Of a stretch of 64,000 nucleotides of DNA, positions 23,446 to 36,008 are shown in pieces. The notes under the pieces are model-generated. The model was not told the DNA's origin and made no database searches. It saw only the letters and a list, made by a program, of their open reading frames with translations. The position numbers and the translations under genes were made by a program. The stretch spans positions 5,970,643 to 6,034,642 of the forward strand of contig CM057140.1 of NCBI GenBank assembly GCA_029964075.1, given 5' to 3'. Numbering within the stretch: the first letter of the stretch is position 1; each line of letters starts with the position of its first letter. The DNA comes from Patiria pectinifera. Its lineage: Eukaryota; Echinodermata; Asteroidea; Valvatida; Asterinidae.

Positions 23446-24799
23446 GTTAATCTTTTATTTAAACTGCGCAAGGCGATCGACTGTACTAGTGGGCGACATG
23501 CAAACGAGACTGTTTGCTTCGCAGGTTAAATGTCGCATTCGATAGTAATTACATATGTCGTCATTGTTTTTTACAATGTGATTGGCTTATAGTGCAATTA
23601 ATATTTAAATTGTATGACTAGGTTTTAAATGTTATATTGAAGATAGGAATGCATGGATATCTTTAAAAATACTTAATGTGGGAATAAACAGCTGCTGAGA
23701 GTTGGTCATTCGTGACGGTGGTTTTGCTCAGACAGTCGCGTGTTGAATATAAGCGTTTGGCGCGGAACAACTATTCTTTCGTATTAGTCGCTTCGTACCC
23801 TGTCTAACACTGGTGGTTATGTTTTTCTGCCGATTTCTTAGCCTGATGTGGGCCAGTTCGAATTTTGTGGCTTCTAAATATTCTTCTAGTGTTTCACTAG
23901 GGGATGATTTTGGTTGCCATTTTGACGGTGGTTTGAAAGGATGGTTTTTGGAGCGTTTTTTTTTAAGCATGAAAACTGCAATTCTTAGTCTTCGATTGAA
24001 GGTATTTATATCACTTACAAGTGATTGGCAGTTTGGTTTAGCGGGAGTAGGTATGAAGTTTAAAGGTATAGTCCATCATTTTAGTGGGGGGTCTTAGGGA
24101 TATTTTGGTTCAGATTCTTCCAAAAGCACAGATGTCGACCATACCATACTATTTCGATTTTTGACGGGCGCCAAGACAGGCGGCCCACGGGGCCGCCATA
24201 TTGGCAAAATCCAATATGGCCGCCAACCGGGTCAGATGTCAATTTAACTAAATGAGCTAGAATCCTAAATAATACCACTTTTCAGGTATTTTCGGGGTCG
24301 AGCAATCTGGATCGGTTGTTATTTTAACGATTTAAGGCAAGACAAACGCCCAAGGGACCGCCATATTGGGAAAATCCAAAATGGCCGCCACATATATCAC
24401 AGTTAAACAAATAACGAGCTAAAATCTTAAATTATACCACCTGAAACGGGTTTTCGGGGTCACAGAATCTGAATCTGATGTCATTTTAATAATTTGAGGC
24501 AAGACAGATGCCCCAGGGCCCGCCATATTAAAAAAAAAAAAAAAAAATGGCCGCCAACCAGGTTGGAGGTACTCGCAGTTAAAACAATACAACTACAGGG
24601 GTTTTTGGGGTTGAAATATCTGATTCTGATGTTATTTTAATTTTTTGAGGTCAAGTTTACCACTCGAGATCGTTTGGGTAAAACCTGGGGTTTCTGGCGC
24701 GTCATTCCATATAAAAAAAACCTTTCCTTTTAGCTGTACATGTCGGCAAGTTTGACACATCTACACATACCACAGAAACAATCTTAAATCGGAGCGAGA

Positions 24800-25770
24800 A
24801 AATTGTCATTACTTATTGTAAGGATGTACAGGCGCGTGTGGTGTGTGCCCGCTATCCTGAGGATGGGTGGTGCTATCAACCAACGGTTGTTTCATTGTCT
24901 TCCACCCAAGATGTTGATCACAGATAACCGAGGCTCAGGGCAACCTCTCACTTGGTGAGATCCAGTGATATGCCCAAACCGTAAGTATCCATTTCTCGCA
25001 TGGAACCCTGCAGTGAAGCGGGCTCATCAAGCTTGACCTCTCCGACACATCAACTCAAAAGCTACCTGACTCCTACATGATCCAGCCTCCCCCAAATTGA
25101 ACTCATGTCTTTGCACCCAGACTTGACAAACAAAGTTAGGCCATCCCTTGATGTGCAAGTTGACAAGGTCAAGAAAGAATGAGGCTTGGATGGCACATAT
25201 ACCAGCTTACTGAAGCAACGCAGGCCTGCAGATGGTGACATCATCACCCGATCGGGACACAATTAAATCAGTGCTAGCAAACAAGTCAGCGAAGCCCCTT
25301 GCTGAAATTGGCATCTACGCCCTATTCCTACACAAGGCCACATCCTCATCTTCAATGTTCAAGCACGTGATGGAAATGACGATGCAGAGCACTGAATTCT
25401 TCAATCCAGGCCAGACTGGCGTGTTTCGATCAGTCATTGTATGATATCATCAAGCTGCTAACAAAAGTCAATACAACAAATTTTGTTTAGTAGAAGACAA
25501 GTTGTACCTATGATGGACGTGCAGCGTGCTGCACATTGAAGACATTCATCAATGTGATGGGGAGCACCTGCCTCACTCTGGGCATGGAGGATGGGAGGGC
25601 CACTGTCCTTTCTAAGGCTGAGGTCCTGACATTCGCTCACAGTCTGAACTCAATGAGCATCACATCAGCCGCAGGAAGTACGCCCATTAAGTTTCTCTCA
25701 CGTCACTTTACCTGGACAAGCAGACCGCCTAGTCAGAGCATTGTAAGAATGTAATGGGAATACCGGAGTA
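24800..25770 (+). pseudogene. Decayed coding sequence inside foldback element (copy 2)
   Basis: Same traces as at 11600-12570. The first reads A-R-Y-P-E-D-G-W-C-Y-Q here, closer to the usual domain motif than copy 1's A-R-H-A-E-D-G-W, so copy 2 looks more ancestral at this point. Frames remain broken. Confidence 0.35.
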
Positions 25771-26807
25771 ATTTGATATGCGACCCACTGAGCCTGAAGG
25801 ATTGAGAGTCACTGCGATCACTTCCGAGATTATTTCAAGCTTGTTTTTGAGATCCTCCATCGGTCTATTGGAGCCCTGGTGGGCTTTGAAAGTGGTGAAA
25901 AGTACAGTGACACTAGTCTATAACATCTACTCCGATCTTGGTCCAACAAAGTCCTTGGCACCACACCTCTTCCAAAGCATAACATGGTGCGACACGACTT
26001 GCTTCGCCATGTCATGCAGAGCAAGGGTGCAGCAGCTGCAGGTGTCAAAGGGCCAGACATCGCTTCTCCACTACTGGAAGTAGCTTGTCGGAGGCATCCC
26101 AGCTACCTGCCGTGCTGTTTGAACATATAAAGCAACCGCTACTGCAGGCCACCTCTGTCCAGCAGGAAATGCCTGACTTCATGGAGGCGGGGCTGGCACA
26201 AAGATGGCACCAGTACATTGCGATCACTATGGACCACACTCTCAATGATGCTTCAGTGGCATGCGCCATTCTCTTGCACCGCGACTGTCTCATGCAAGGG
26301 AAGGTAGAAATGCAATCACACTGGGTTTCTATATGCATGTACCTATACAAATTATTGAGAAATGTGCATAATTGGACGGTGGTGATGACCAGTACAGTAT
26401 TCATTTCTGGCCGAGCATCATAGAGGGCGGGTCAAAACGTATAGGTGGTAATATCATCAATAACTGGTTCATGTGCATATTGTAAATAAACAGCTCCATT
26501 CAAACACAAACAGCGGCATATAGCATTTTGTCATTGCAGATATCATCTTCAAATATTTTAATAAAAATAATTCAAACAGTAATCTTTATTGAAAAGTCTA
26601 ATCCCTAATGACCTTTAAGGCAAATTGTGACCTACAATCTTTAATAAAGCAGCAATAGATTCAATTTCTCCAACCCTGAAAACCCCTGTAAAATGGTATT
26701 ATTAATGGTTCTAGCTCGTTTAGTTTTAACCTGTGACTGACCACAATAAACTTGGCTATCGCCTATCGGCCATATTGGATTTTTTTCCAATATGGCGGCC
26801 CCCTACC

Positions 26808-27146
26808 CATGATGGTCCGCTACCCACTGGTCAAGCTCAGGATCGTCGTCTTCCTCTCTTCCGAACCCAAGAAGGTGGTCTACGGGTAATCTTGGTTCCC
26901 GTCCGAAGAAGAGATAGTAGGGGGAGTAACCTGTTGAGGAGTGGGGTGTCGCGTTGTATGCGTAGATCAGCTCTGGGAGATGTTCTGGCCATCTGCGCTT
27001 CTGGTCCGGGGGCAGCATGCTTAAGTGATCGTGCATGGTACGATTAAAACGCTGGCATTGCCCATTTCCTTCGGGGTGGTAAGGCGTCGTTCGGCTCTTG
27101 GTGACCCCGTACATCTCACAGAGTTCCCTGGGGCATCCGTCTTGCA
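26808..27146 (-). pseudogene. Gypsy-like integrase fragment, copy 2
   Basis: Same fragment as at 13612-13950 with three changes (C-E-R-F to C-Q-R-F, D-R-L-S-T to D-H-L-S-M). It is still open throughout, which reflects the recency of the duplication rather than function. Confidence 0.85.
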
Positions 27147-27852
27147 TCAAATCATTGAAATAACCTCAGATTCAGATTTTTTGACACCGAAAATTCCTCC
27201 AAAGTTGTATTACACATGATTCTAGCTAATTTAGTTTTTTAACAGCGGTGTGTGGCGGCCATTTCGGATGTTGCCAATATGGCGGTCCCTTGGGCGTCTG
27301 TCTTACCGCAAATCATTAAAATAACATCAGATTCAGATTGCTCGACCCCGAAAATACCCGAAAAGTATCCTGAAAAGTGGTATTATTTATGATTCTAGCT
27401 CGTTTAGTTTGATTGACCTCTGACCCGGTTGGCGGTCATATTGGATTTTGCCAATATGGCGGCCCCGTGGGCCGCCTGTCTTGGCGCCCGTCAAAAATCA
27501 AAATAGTATGGTATGGACGACATCTGTGCCGAATTTGGTGCTTTTGGAAGAATCTGAACCAAACAGCCCCTATAACGCCCTAACATCCCTGACTATTTGT
27601 AATGTGTGCATTTTGTTCGTTTGAAGCAACACAAATGCCAAAAATCGAAAAAATGGGTGCTGAACAACCAACCTGATGAAGGTTCAGCTCAGCTTCAGCT
27701 GTATATTTTGAGAAAAACAACATTCTACGATCTCGATTTCAAATCAAAAGTTGCTGAATCTTGTTTTGATTTGGGCCTGAATTCAGCATCTAAGGCACGT
27801 TCTCACTGAATCAATTGCAGCTACGCGATGTCGCACACCGATCCGACAAAGT

Positions 27853-30800
27853 AGGGACCATTAGAAAACGATGCAGATACGGGATGCTTGTGCAGCTCGG
27901 AAAAATTGTGGATGACGTCATCAGTTTGTGCGGTAAATTTCAACGCACTTGCACGGCGTTTCTGCATCGCACGTCAAAATGGTAAGTTCACGTATGGATT
28001 TTCCTCGATAAATCACGGCAAAAATACTTATCTTATGAACTCCCAAATTTTACAACTTTCAGTTATAGTGTGCAGATAATGTTACCAGTTATATTAAAAG
28101 AAGAATTACGAAGATGTGATGGGGATTTTATTATATTATTGAGCCTTTACTTTTCAGCTAAAAAAATCAGCGAAAGTTTATTTTGTTTAACCATGGAGGT
28201 ATGGTTTAACGTTGCGTCCTTATCGTGATAAAATATAGGCGATCTTGAAGTGTAGGGCCCAGTTCTAGTATAAGGGAACAAAATCCACTTTAAAATTATT
28301 AGACCTACCAAACTAGTTGGCAACATTCTCAATAAACAGGTATGACATAGATTAAGGGCAGGGTTTTGATTTTTTTGAGGGAAATTTGGGGGTAAAATGA
28401 CGATGACCTGATGACAGCGCGGCGACAACAGTACACGCGACACGAAAATAAAGATGGCGATCACCGCACAATGTACCGTGAGCACGCATGGCGCGCTGAA
28501 TCGCAAGGCAAAAACCGCGCAGGAAAATCGTGATTTCTACCCCCAGAATTTTTTCAAAATTGCAAAATGGGTGTCATTAGAATTGAGAAAAGTCTGCTTT
28601 TGATTGTAAAGGTGATTTTTGAGCAATACAAAAATATTTTTGACCCTTATTTGATCAAAACAAAACAGGGGCCCTACACTTCATGATCGCCGTGTTTGAT
28701 AGCTCCATGGTGATGATATAACTAACCAGCATGGCCTGCTTGTGCTTCGTCGTGAACTATAAATTATGGTTAACTCTGTGTGTGAAAAAAAACCCACATA
28801 TATCTGAAGTGCCTGTGTAAGCTCATGTTGCAAAGGCAAAGGGCTTCTGTCACTAAAGTAAAATATAGGCCCCCTATTTAAAAAAAAAAAAAAAAAAAAT
28901 GCGAATGTGTAGTGTAGGGCCCCTGTTTATACAAACTGTCTGGACATGCTGAAGTCAAATTATTTGTAAAAAAAATGTTGCAACCTGACGGTCACTTCCG
29001 CGATTTGCAACTTATACACACCTACATCATGTAGGTAGTAGTATGTATTATTTGACAAGTGGCTGGGATAACCTATGTCATGTATGTGGCAGTAGGCTAA
29101 CTCAACTTATTTCCAGTTGGGTCTGTTGGCATGGTAGAGGATATGGAAGGAAATTCCAATTTTAGTGGTGGGAGGAAAACCCCGGAATGACATTCTAGGG
29201 AAAACCCGTGGAATCAAGCAGGGACTGAATACCCTGATCCACATAATGCCCAGTTGGGATTCGAATCTGGGACACAACCTACAACCTCATTCTCCATGAA
29301 GGTAAAATAAGTTTATTTGGGTAACGAATATTTCTAATAACTTCTCTATGTACAATTGAATTGTAGTGTTTGTTTAGTGCGTCGTCAATCCAGAGGGTGT
29401 ATGGATGGCCAAAAAGAATTAAATGAAAGCTAAATCAGTGAATAAATATCCATTTAGATTAATTAATCAATTAGTTAATAATTAATTGGACAAGGAGGCT
29501 TTTTTAATGTTTGTTTAACCATGGAGATAGGAATACCTCCATGGTTTAACTATGTGCATTTTAGCAAGAATCTTAATTGGCTCCTTTATGATGTTGTGTC
29601 TCTATTCAAAACTCTGTGGCTAGTATTGTTTTAAGATAAATCATATATTGCATGCTGTGGTCCTTATGGCATTCACCCAAATTACTTTTTTTTTCCATTA
29701 CTTGAAAGGTTGAGGCAAGGAAGAAGAAATGCTGGTGCTGAAAGAGTGGCTAGTGTTCCACAGGCCAGATAATGGACCGACATACGTCAGGTGTAAGCAA
29801 AGAAATGGCTACAGGTAAAGCTAAGACCTTTGACTCTAAGTCAGTTTTAAACTAACCTAGAGTCAAAAGTCTTAGCTTTTAGAATACCTATAATTCTGTT
29901 GTGAACTGCCGAACAATTCTGTGCCAGACTGTAAAAATGTTATATCCTGATTCCATGTCTGAATATTACTGCACATACAGAATGCCTTGTGTTCCTTGAA
30001 AATGTATTTAGAAAAAGTAGGACCAGAAATGTGTTGGGTTGGGAGGCTGTCTCTCCCAGCATATGGGACTACATGTGGCATAATTATGTTAAACAATGTA
30101 ATGAACATGATGCCAGGTTGAATGAATCAGTTCAAAAAGACAGTGAAGAGTGCCAGAAACAACAATAGGCCACAAATATACAACTCTATGAATGTTCCCT
30201 CACGACTCAAAATGTTAAATTGCAATATTGCATGGCAAAAAAAATGTTTCTGGTATTTACAGTACGAGATCTTGAGCAGATTATATTTTATATTTTTATT
30301 GCTCTTTTACTGCAACACATGCCAAAAATAGCTGAAGTGTTATGGTTATTAGTCAGGTTGAAACTAGGAGCAAAATCGCTGTAAGCAGCCAAGTTGATCA
30401 GAGTAGCCGGAGGACCACCGACAAGAGACTGGATGACTGTTAGAAAGGAATGGAATGATTCGAAGGTCCAGACTCAGGCTGCAGGCAATCCAAGACCTCA
30501 AACTGGTTTTCTTCTGCCTGACAATAGACAGGATTTTCTTAATTAGGCTTTGATGAAATGTGGTGATTAAATGTCAGCGCCATATGTTTTCATGTCTTTT
30601 AGGTTCGTGACTCTTACAAGAAGGTTTGAAATCACTTAGTGAAAAAAAAAAAAATCATCTTTCTTTTTGTTGTAATTGTGTTGACCTCTACAAATAAATT
30701 GTACGTTTGGTCAACTGTTACTCAATAGAGACCCATGCCTTTCTCCAGAAATCCATCTCATTTCCTATTCTGAACTTGTCTCTTACCAGGATAGGAGGAT

Positions 30801-30870
30801 CCATACCAGCATAGGAAACATTTGAACTAGTCATAGATGTCTTGGCACTGCAGACGGGTCTCTTTTGCAG
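27853..30870. mobile_element. Left part of the 5-kb transposon (copy 2), truncated
   Basis: Begins TAGGGACCATTAG as at 14656. It includes the 453-bp inverted-repeat element (28238-28690), an extended A run near 28880, the SINE-like piece, the empty TTAA site (29546-29549) and the Myb/SANT-like frame (30388-30545). It ends at the junction with copy 3, so the right inverted repeat is absent. Confidence 0.7.
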
Positions 30871-32000
30871 AGAATGGTTGTGAAAAGAACCAGAGGTATA
30901 AATAAACTCGACGTTCCGGTCAGTACGCTCTGACCGGAATGAAGGAGAGTGCCTAAACTCTAAGAAAGCAAAAGTGAAATCGATCCAAGTAGCTGGGATC
31001 CTAGAGCAAGCTAGGTGCCCACTGAAGTGGAACAGTGGGGTTGCCGTCTCAGTGGGGGAAGAGCCTAGGGTATAGGAGACCCATCAGTCTAATATTGTTG
31101 TAAGATTTTGTTTGACAATATTCTGTATTAAACCGACCATAATTAATGCTTTAATATATTAGAGATTTTATTTGTGAGAAGATCCTTCACTTTCGATGTA
31201 CAGACACCAACCATGCTGTATGAATTTGATATTTCTATTCATTTCTGTAAGCTACATAGTTATTCATATTGTTTCCAAATTTGATTTCATATCACCAAGC
31301 AAAATCAGTTCAGAAATTATTCAGCTAAAGATATGCTTGACACTGGTTTATCAGAACCAGACAAGTCTAAAAAGCTTGTACCTATGCATGTATTTTTTTT
31401 ATTGAATTGTTTATCAAAAACACCCATTGTCTTCCAATTGCTACCGCTAGCCCGAGATCATTGATTTGCATAGTTCAAGTATGCGTTTTCATTTTTCCAT
31501 AAATGTTTTTTTTTGTGTTTTTTCGTATCTGGCAGTCAAAACAGCAGTGGGTTGCAATGTGGTACTCAAAGAGTCTACGAATACACACAATAGACAGAAC
31601 AATCTCTAAAAAGGAATATTTCAGTGCTGATTATTATTCACCTTTGCGAAAAAAATAAAAACATAAAAATGGCTACTCCAACGGACAGACTCTTATACTT
31701 CCACAGCCTTGAATATTGCATTTGAATGTTTTTTTGTTTTTGTTTTTTTTTTTGGGGGGGGGAGTGTTGTAGAAATGTACATTCCGCTTACAAGAAGCTC
31801 GTTTTCAGTGTTTGATTACATGTGTATTAATGATTTTGAAAGAGACACTTAGCGTCTAGACCGCCTCCCATGCTGTAATAATAATTAATAAGTAACCCAA
31901 TTAACCTTATATCCAGTGTAGAATTGGATTTTTGTCTGGTGACTCACAGGGTAAAAGTGCTTTTCATGCGCATGAGCGCAGCGAAGTATCATGAAGCTGC
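30871..32000. repeat. Segmental duplication, copy 3, cut by the assembly gap
   Basis: Starts at AGAATGGTTG, equivalent to 20924 in copy 2, and runs collinearly to the first N, ending inside the type-A relic (ATGAAGCTGC). It is very close to copy 2 and less close to copy 1, so copies 2 and 3 are the most recent pair. It contains the hairpin block at 30905-31085. Sequence after the gap does not continue the unit. Confidence 0.93.
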
Positions 32001-32500
32001 NNNNNNNNNNNNNNNNNNNNNNNNNNNNNNNNNNNNNNNNNNNNNNNNNNNNNNNNNNNNNNNNNNNNNNNNNNNNNNNNNNNNNNNNNNNNNNNNNNNN
32101 NNNNNNNNNNNNNNNNNNNNNNNNNNNNNNNNNNNNNNNNNNNNNNNNNNNNNNNNNNNNNNNNNNNNNNNNNNNNNNNNNNNNNNNNNNNNNNNNNNNN
32201 NNNNNNNNNNNNNNNNNNNNNNNNNNNNNNNNNNNNNNNNNNNNNNNNNNNNNNNNNNNNNNNNNNNNNNNNNNNNNNNNNNNNNNNNNNNNNNNNNNNN
32301 NNNNNNNNNNNNNNNNNNNNNNNNNNNNNNNNNNNNNNNNNNNNNNNNNNNNNNNNNNNNNNNNNNNNNNNNNNNNNNNNNNNNNNNNNNNNNNNNNNNN
32401 NNNNNNNNNNNNNNNNNNNNNNNNNNNNNNNNNNNNNNNNNNNNNNNNNNNNNNNNNNNNNNNNNNNNNNNNNNNNNNNNNNNNNNNNNNNNNNNNNNNN
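32001..32500. other. Assembly gap of exactly 500 N
   Basis: All bases are N. The round length suggests a placeholder. It lies in a tandem array of near-identical units, where collapse is likely. Frames spanning it are artefacts. Confidence 0.99.
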
Positions 32501-32610
32501 ACGCGGCAAATTTCGTTACCTGGTTACAAGGAATGGTTCATGACGCCACAATCATCATGCTCATTATTACCGTGTGGGCCTTAGAGGTGACGTTCGAGAG
32601 AAAGCGCTGA
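32501..32610 (+). CDS. Possible terminal exon of a membrane protein (5' part in gap)
   Basis: Immediately after the gap a plus-strand frame of about 35 codons runs to TGA. It reads AANFVTWLQGMVHD followed by the hydrophobic stretch ATIIMLIITVWALEVTF and a basic ending E-R-K-R. This looks like a last transmembrane segment with a positive tail, but it is short, has no visible start or splice site, and I recognise no family. Confidence 0.22.
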
Positions 32611-33149
32611 TTTAACCTCCAAAAATTTTAATGGGAAAAAAATCGTCGAAAAAGTAGAAAACGAAAGTCCACATCCTTTGTCTAAATACCTTAAGAAGGA
32701 ATTTTGTGGTGAAGAGCAATTGGTTCTGATTCCAGTGAAATACGTGATTTGAACATTTCATGCGGCGCCAGTCTTTTGTTGACATCTGGCTGAAGATTCG
32801 ATGCTGGAATACGTATATCCACAATACCTAATCCCCTGCATTGTCAGTTGTAAAAAAAAACAGGGTTCCCAAATGTTTTCTCTCTAACTGAAAGGCATGT
32901 GGGCATTGTATGGTTTCCAAGTGACCAAGAACTTTAGGTATATAAGAACGCAGGTAAACAACCAGATTTAGTTTTTAGACTCTGGCCGAATGTGCATCTT
33001 TAGCGTAGTCCTTTGAAGCAAGTAGACTGACTCTTACTATTTCTCTCATCGATTGGTGCACAATCACTTGGTTCGTTAGGGAAGAAAATTAACAGTCGCA
33101 TCCATGGTAACAAGAAAATACTACCGTTAGAAGGCCAATCGTACAGCAT
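32611..33149. other. No gene seen
   Basis: Only short open frames without recognisable motifs. Confidence 0.5.
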
Positions 33150-33575
33150 CAGACAGCAGATGATTTGCGCCCATCTGGCGCAATCAGTGGTCTGTTTTCC
33201 GTTTGCGTCAACGACAAAATATTAAGCGAAGCGTATTTGTTTTGTAAATCAATATTGGAAGAGCAGCAAGGCTAGTAAAGCTGGTCCCAGGCCATTCCTC
33301 ACTCACAGCGCACATAATCCTACTCCATTGATTAAGAAAGAGTATTACTTGCAGTTTAACATGTCGTAAGATCTGGTTCGGTACGATGAACAAAACGATT
33401 TCGCTGTTCGATTTAGTGAACAAAGCCCCCGAAAAACTGCCACAAAATGTGCTGACCTCCATTGGAAATCAAGATTGTTTTGGTTTATATGCATTTTTTT
33501 TTTAATGACAAAAGCCTTTTCTCCCTCGATCATTATCAACATTAAAAGTGTGATCACATTCAAGAGGGTGGTTTT
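33150..33575 (-). pseudogene. Inverted, decayed duplicate of the PAN-exon locus
   Basis: The reverse complement aligns with 35385-35775. It includes the intronic or upstream phrase CAAGTAATACTCTTTCT, the GTGAGTGAGGA/GGCCTGG block and the start of the PAN exon (AATATTTTGTCG then CAAACGGAAAACAG). Here that exon frame meets an in-frame TGA and the homology stops soon afterwards, so no domain is encoded. Confidence 0.65.
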
Positions 33576-35384
33576 TAATTTTAAAAATCTGAGCGTCCTG
33601 GTTGGACATGTATACCGGCGGTATTGAGGAGAGTGCGTTTTCTTTGGCGAATGTTTAGTGATTAGGCCCCCCCCCCCAAAAAAAAGGCGGTCTCTGGTCA
33701 GACTGAAGTTCCGGAATTGATGCGGCGACGCAGTTTTTTTTTTTTTTGATGGCTTTTTTTACTTCAAGCTTGTATTGCACAGACAAGGTGGGTACTATTT
33801 TGCTTTTTTATGTCCTCATTATACATTGGTGTCCTCCATAATTTGCCTTGGTGCCCTTTACCATATGCCTTGGTGCAATTTCCCCATTCCTTGGTTCTCC
33901 TTGGTACAAAAATGTGAGGAGGCGCGGCAATAGATGGCGCTGTTGTAGCTTCCGTGTTAATTTGAAGAAAAACAAAAGTTTGACGCGCATGATTAAAATC
34001 GACCCTTACGCTGACCAGAGACCGAGTATTTTTTTGCCTAATATAAAGACGGCAATAACTGCAAATAGTGTTTTTGGTATTTTTTTATATTCCAGGCACG
34101 ATGTGGTTTTTAAGTAATCACCCAAAGAAATACAAATAGTGATTTATTTAATATAATCTAATTTTCTTTCATTATTTTTTTTATCTATTTTTTTTACTTT
34201 TGTTAGGGGGGGGGGGGGCAATTTAAACCTACACAGTTTTTACCCACACAAGAAAAATGGTATTTAGATGGCATTAGTCTGTTCATTCTGTACTGAATGA
34301 GCATTGATCGTTTATTTTCAACTGACAAAACGAGCTATATGACCTGTATGCATCACATGCCGATTACAAAATTGTATAACATGCCAAAAGTCTCATTAAA
34401 TTGAAGGCCTGCTTCCTGTTTGCAAAAGTTTTAAGAAGAGAAAATTAGTTAATAATCTCCTATTTGGAAGCTAAGTTGAGTGGCAGCATTACAACTGCAT
34501 GCAATTTGTTTCAGGTGAAACCGTCTTGCCGTCTTTATTATATTGAATATTGTTTTAAGAACCGATTCATGTTTTGTTGTTGCTCCATCCATTCCGTGAT
34601 CCACCAATAAACCCCAACGGCCCATCCGCTTCCTTTTTTGAGGCTGCATCAAATTTTCATTACTTAAAAAAAAAAAAAAACTCAGGCATAACATTTTTAA
34701 AAGATGTTTCCGAAATTCAGATGCTCCGGCCACCAAATGCCACGCACTTCTAGTATTTTCGAAAACATGGTATCCTGAGGTAAGAGTTAACAAAATTATT
34801 CTGATCTGGGGTTTCATCAATGTTTATGTGGTTAATACATAACATTCGATCTTAAATTTATAACTTTTGTCATCATTTCATGTTGTACAAAACTGGAACG
34901 AAGATATTTTGGCATTCCGATGAGAAATAACACAAATCTAGAATATAATTGTGAAAGAAGTATCATCTAGCAAGCACTCATTGGCCGAGTTCGGGCGGGT
35001 CTTGTTCTTGATGACACGGGTATATCATTCTTGCAAACCCCGACAGGTAGGTGGTGTGAGATCCTGTTCCGAGTACAGTGGTCGTGGGTCGTGTTCACTT
35101 CCCGCGAGAACAATGATTATACTCGCGTAGAACAGACCGCCCGAGCTCGGACAGCCATTGCGTGGGAAAAGGTTTCTGACCATGTCAATAGAGGGCGCTG
35201 TTTCTTTCTTTTTTTCTCATGTACAATTTTCGGCGTTTTTATCCCAGATTTTCTTATTTCCCCAAAAACTGTGGATCGGGCAACAAAGTTTTTTTTCGAT
35301 AGGGTATACCATAATCAACATGTCTGTGAAGTTTTATAAAATTCTGCGAACCAGACCGCGTGAGGAGCGAAAAAAAAGGCCTCG
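33576..35384. other. Spacer between the inverted duplicates; no gene seen
   Basis: Contains a short tandem of CCTTGGTGC-type units (33825-33910), homopolymers, and near its right end a dispersed repeat (R3, 35195-35384). No gene is supported. Confidence 0.5.
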
Positions 35385-35395
35385 TCCCACCCTCT
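35195..35395 (+). repeat. Dispersed repeat R3, copy 1
   Basis: Shares a succession of blocks (TTTCTCATG-ACAATT, GTGGAxCGGG, TACCATAAT, AAATTC-G-GAACCAGA, CTCGTCCCAC) with 54580-54790 on the same strand and with 50590-50715 on the opposite strand. Family unknown. Confidence 0.6.
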
Positions 35396-35721
35396 TGAAT
35401 ATGATAACACTTTTGATAATGATTGAGGGGAAAAAAGGGCTTTTTGGAGTTAAAAAAATTGTATTTAAACAAATGTTTGTTTTCATATGGAGGTCAGCAC
35501 ATTTTCTGGCAGTTCTTCGGGGGCTTTGTTCACTAAATCGAACAGCGAAATCGTTTTGTTCATCGTATACCGAACCAGATCTCACGACAGAATAAACTGC
35601 AAGTAATACTCTTTCTAAATCAATGGAGCAGAATTATGTGCGCCGTGAGTGAGGACTGGCCTGGTACCAGCTTACCTAGACTTGCTCGAGCTGGGAAATA
35701 TTGATTCCCAAAACAATTTAG

Positions 35722-36008
35722 GCTACGCTAAATATTTTGTCGCTGACGGAAACGGAAAACAGCAACTCAACTGGTGCCTCGTCGATCATGTCATCAGAGA
35801 ATTTGTCACCAAGAGCGTCTCTAGATGCGCCTCTGCCTGCCTGAAGGAATCGGGATGCCGCTCCTTCAACATCAAGGGAACCGAACAAGAACAGAAACTG
35901 TGCCAGCTCAATGATGCCAATCGCGCCGATGAACCGGAGAAGTTTAAGGAGGCCGGTCAGCACTCGATGCGTTTGCTACTCTGCCTAGCAATGCAACATT
36001 ACAGCTGA
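35722..36008 (+). CDS. PAN/apple-domain terminal exon
   Basis: A frame of 95 codons to TGA after a good acceptor (CAATTTAG|GC), entering in phase 1, the usual phase for extracellular modules. Residues N-W-C-L-V, then SRCASACLKESGCRSFNIKG and K-L-C-Q-L-N give the cysteine spacing of a PAN/apple domain (ligand- or carbohydrate-binding extracellular module). The final D-A-N-R-A-D-E-P-E-K-F segment fits the end of such a domain. The last residues (LLLCLAMQHYS) are hydrophobic and could be a lipid-anchor tail or read-through. Upstream exons of the host gene are not recognised. A decayed inverted duplicate lies 2.2 kb to the left. Confidence 0.6.

Larger units (their letters stand above)
24103..27563. 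mobile_element. Foldback-type element, copy 2
   Basis: Collinear with 10920-14368. The palindromes are slightly more regular here (GGCCCACGGGGCCGCCATATTGG on the left), indicating small mutations in copy 1. It contains the same decayed interior and integrase fragment. Confidence 0.65.
20159..30870. repeat. Segmental duplication, copy 2
   Basis: Same order of parts as copy 1, except for deletion of the 7170-9262 equivalent (junction at 22415, within a shared ATTTATG/GATTA microhomology) and absence of the TTAA element. An extra block of about 80 bp with GTGCGTATGCACGCGC occurs at 20250-20330. It ends abruptly at GCAG (30870), where copy 3 begins. Confidence 0.93.

Noticed and set aside
31924-32610. 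Frames of about 180-230 codons spanning the gap
   Set aside because: They are open only because N does not translate to stop.
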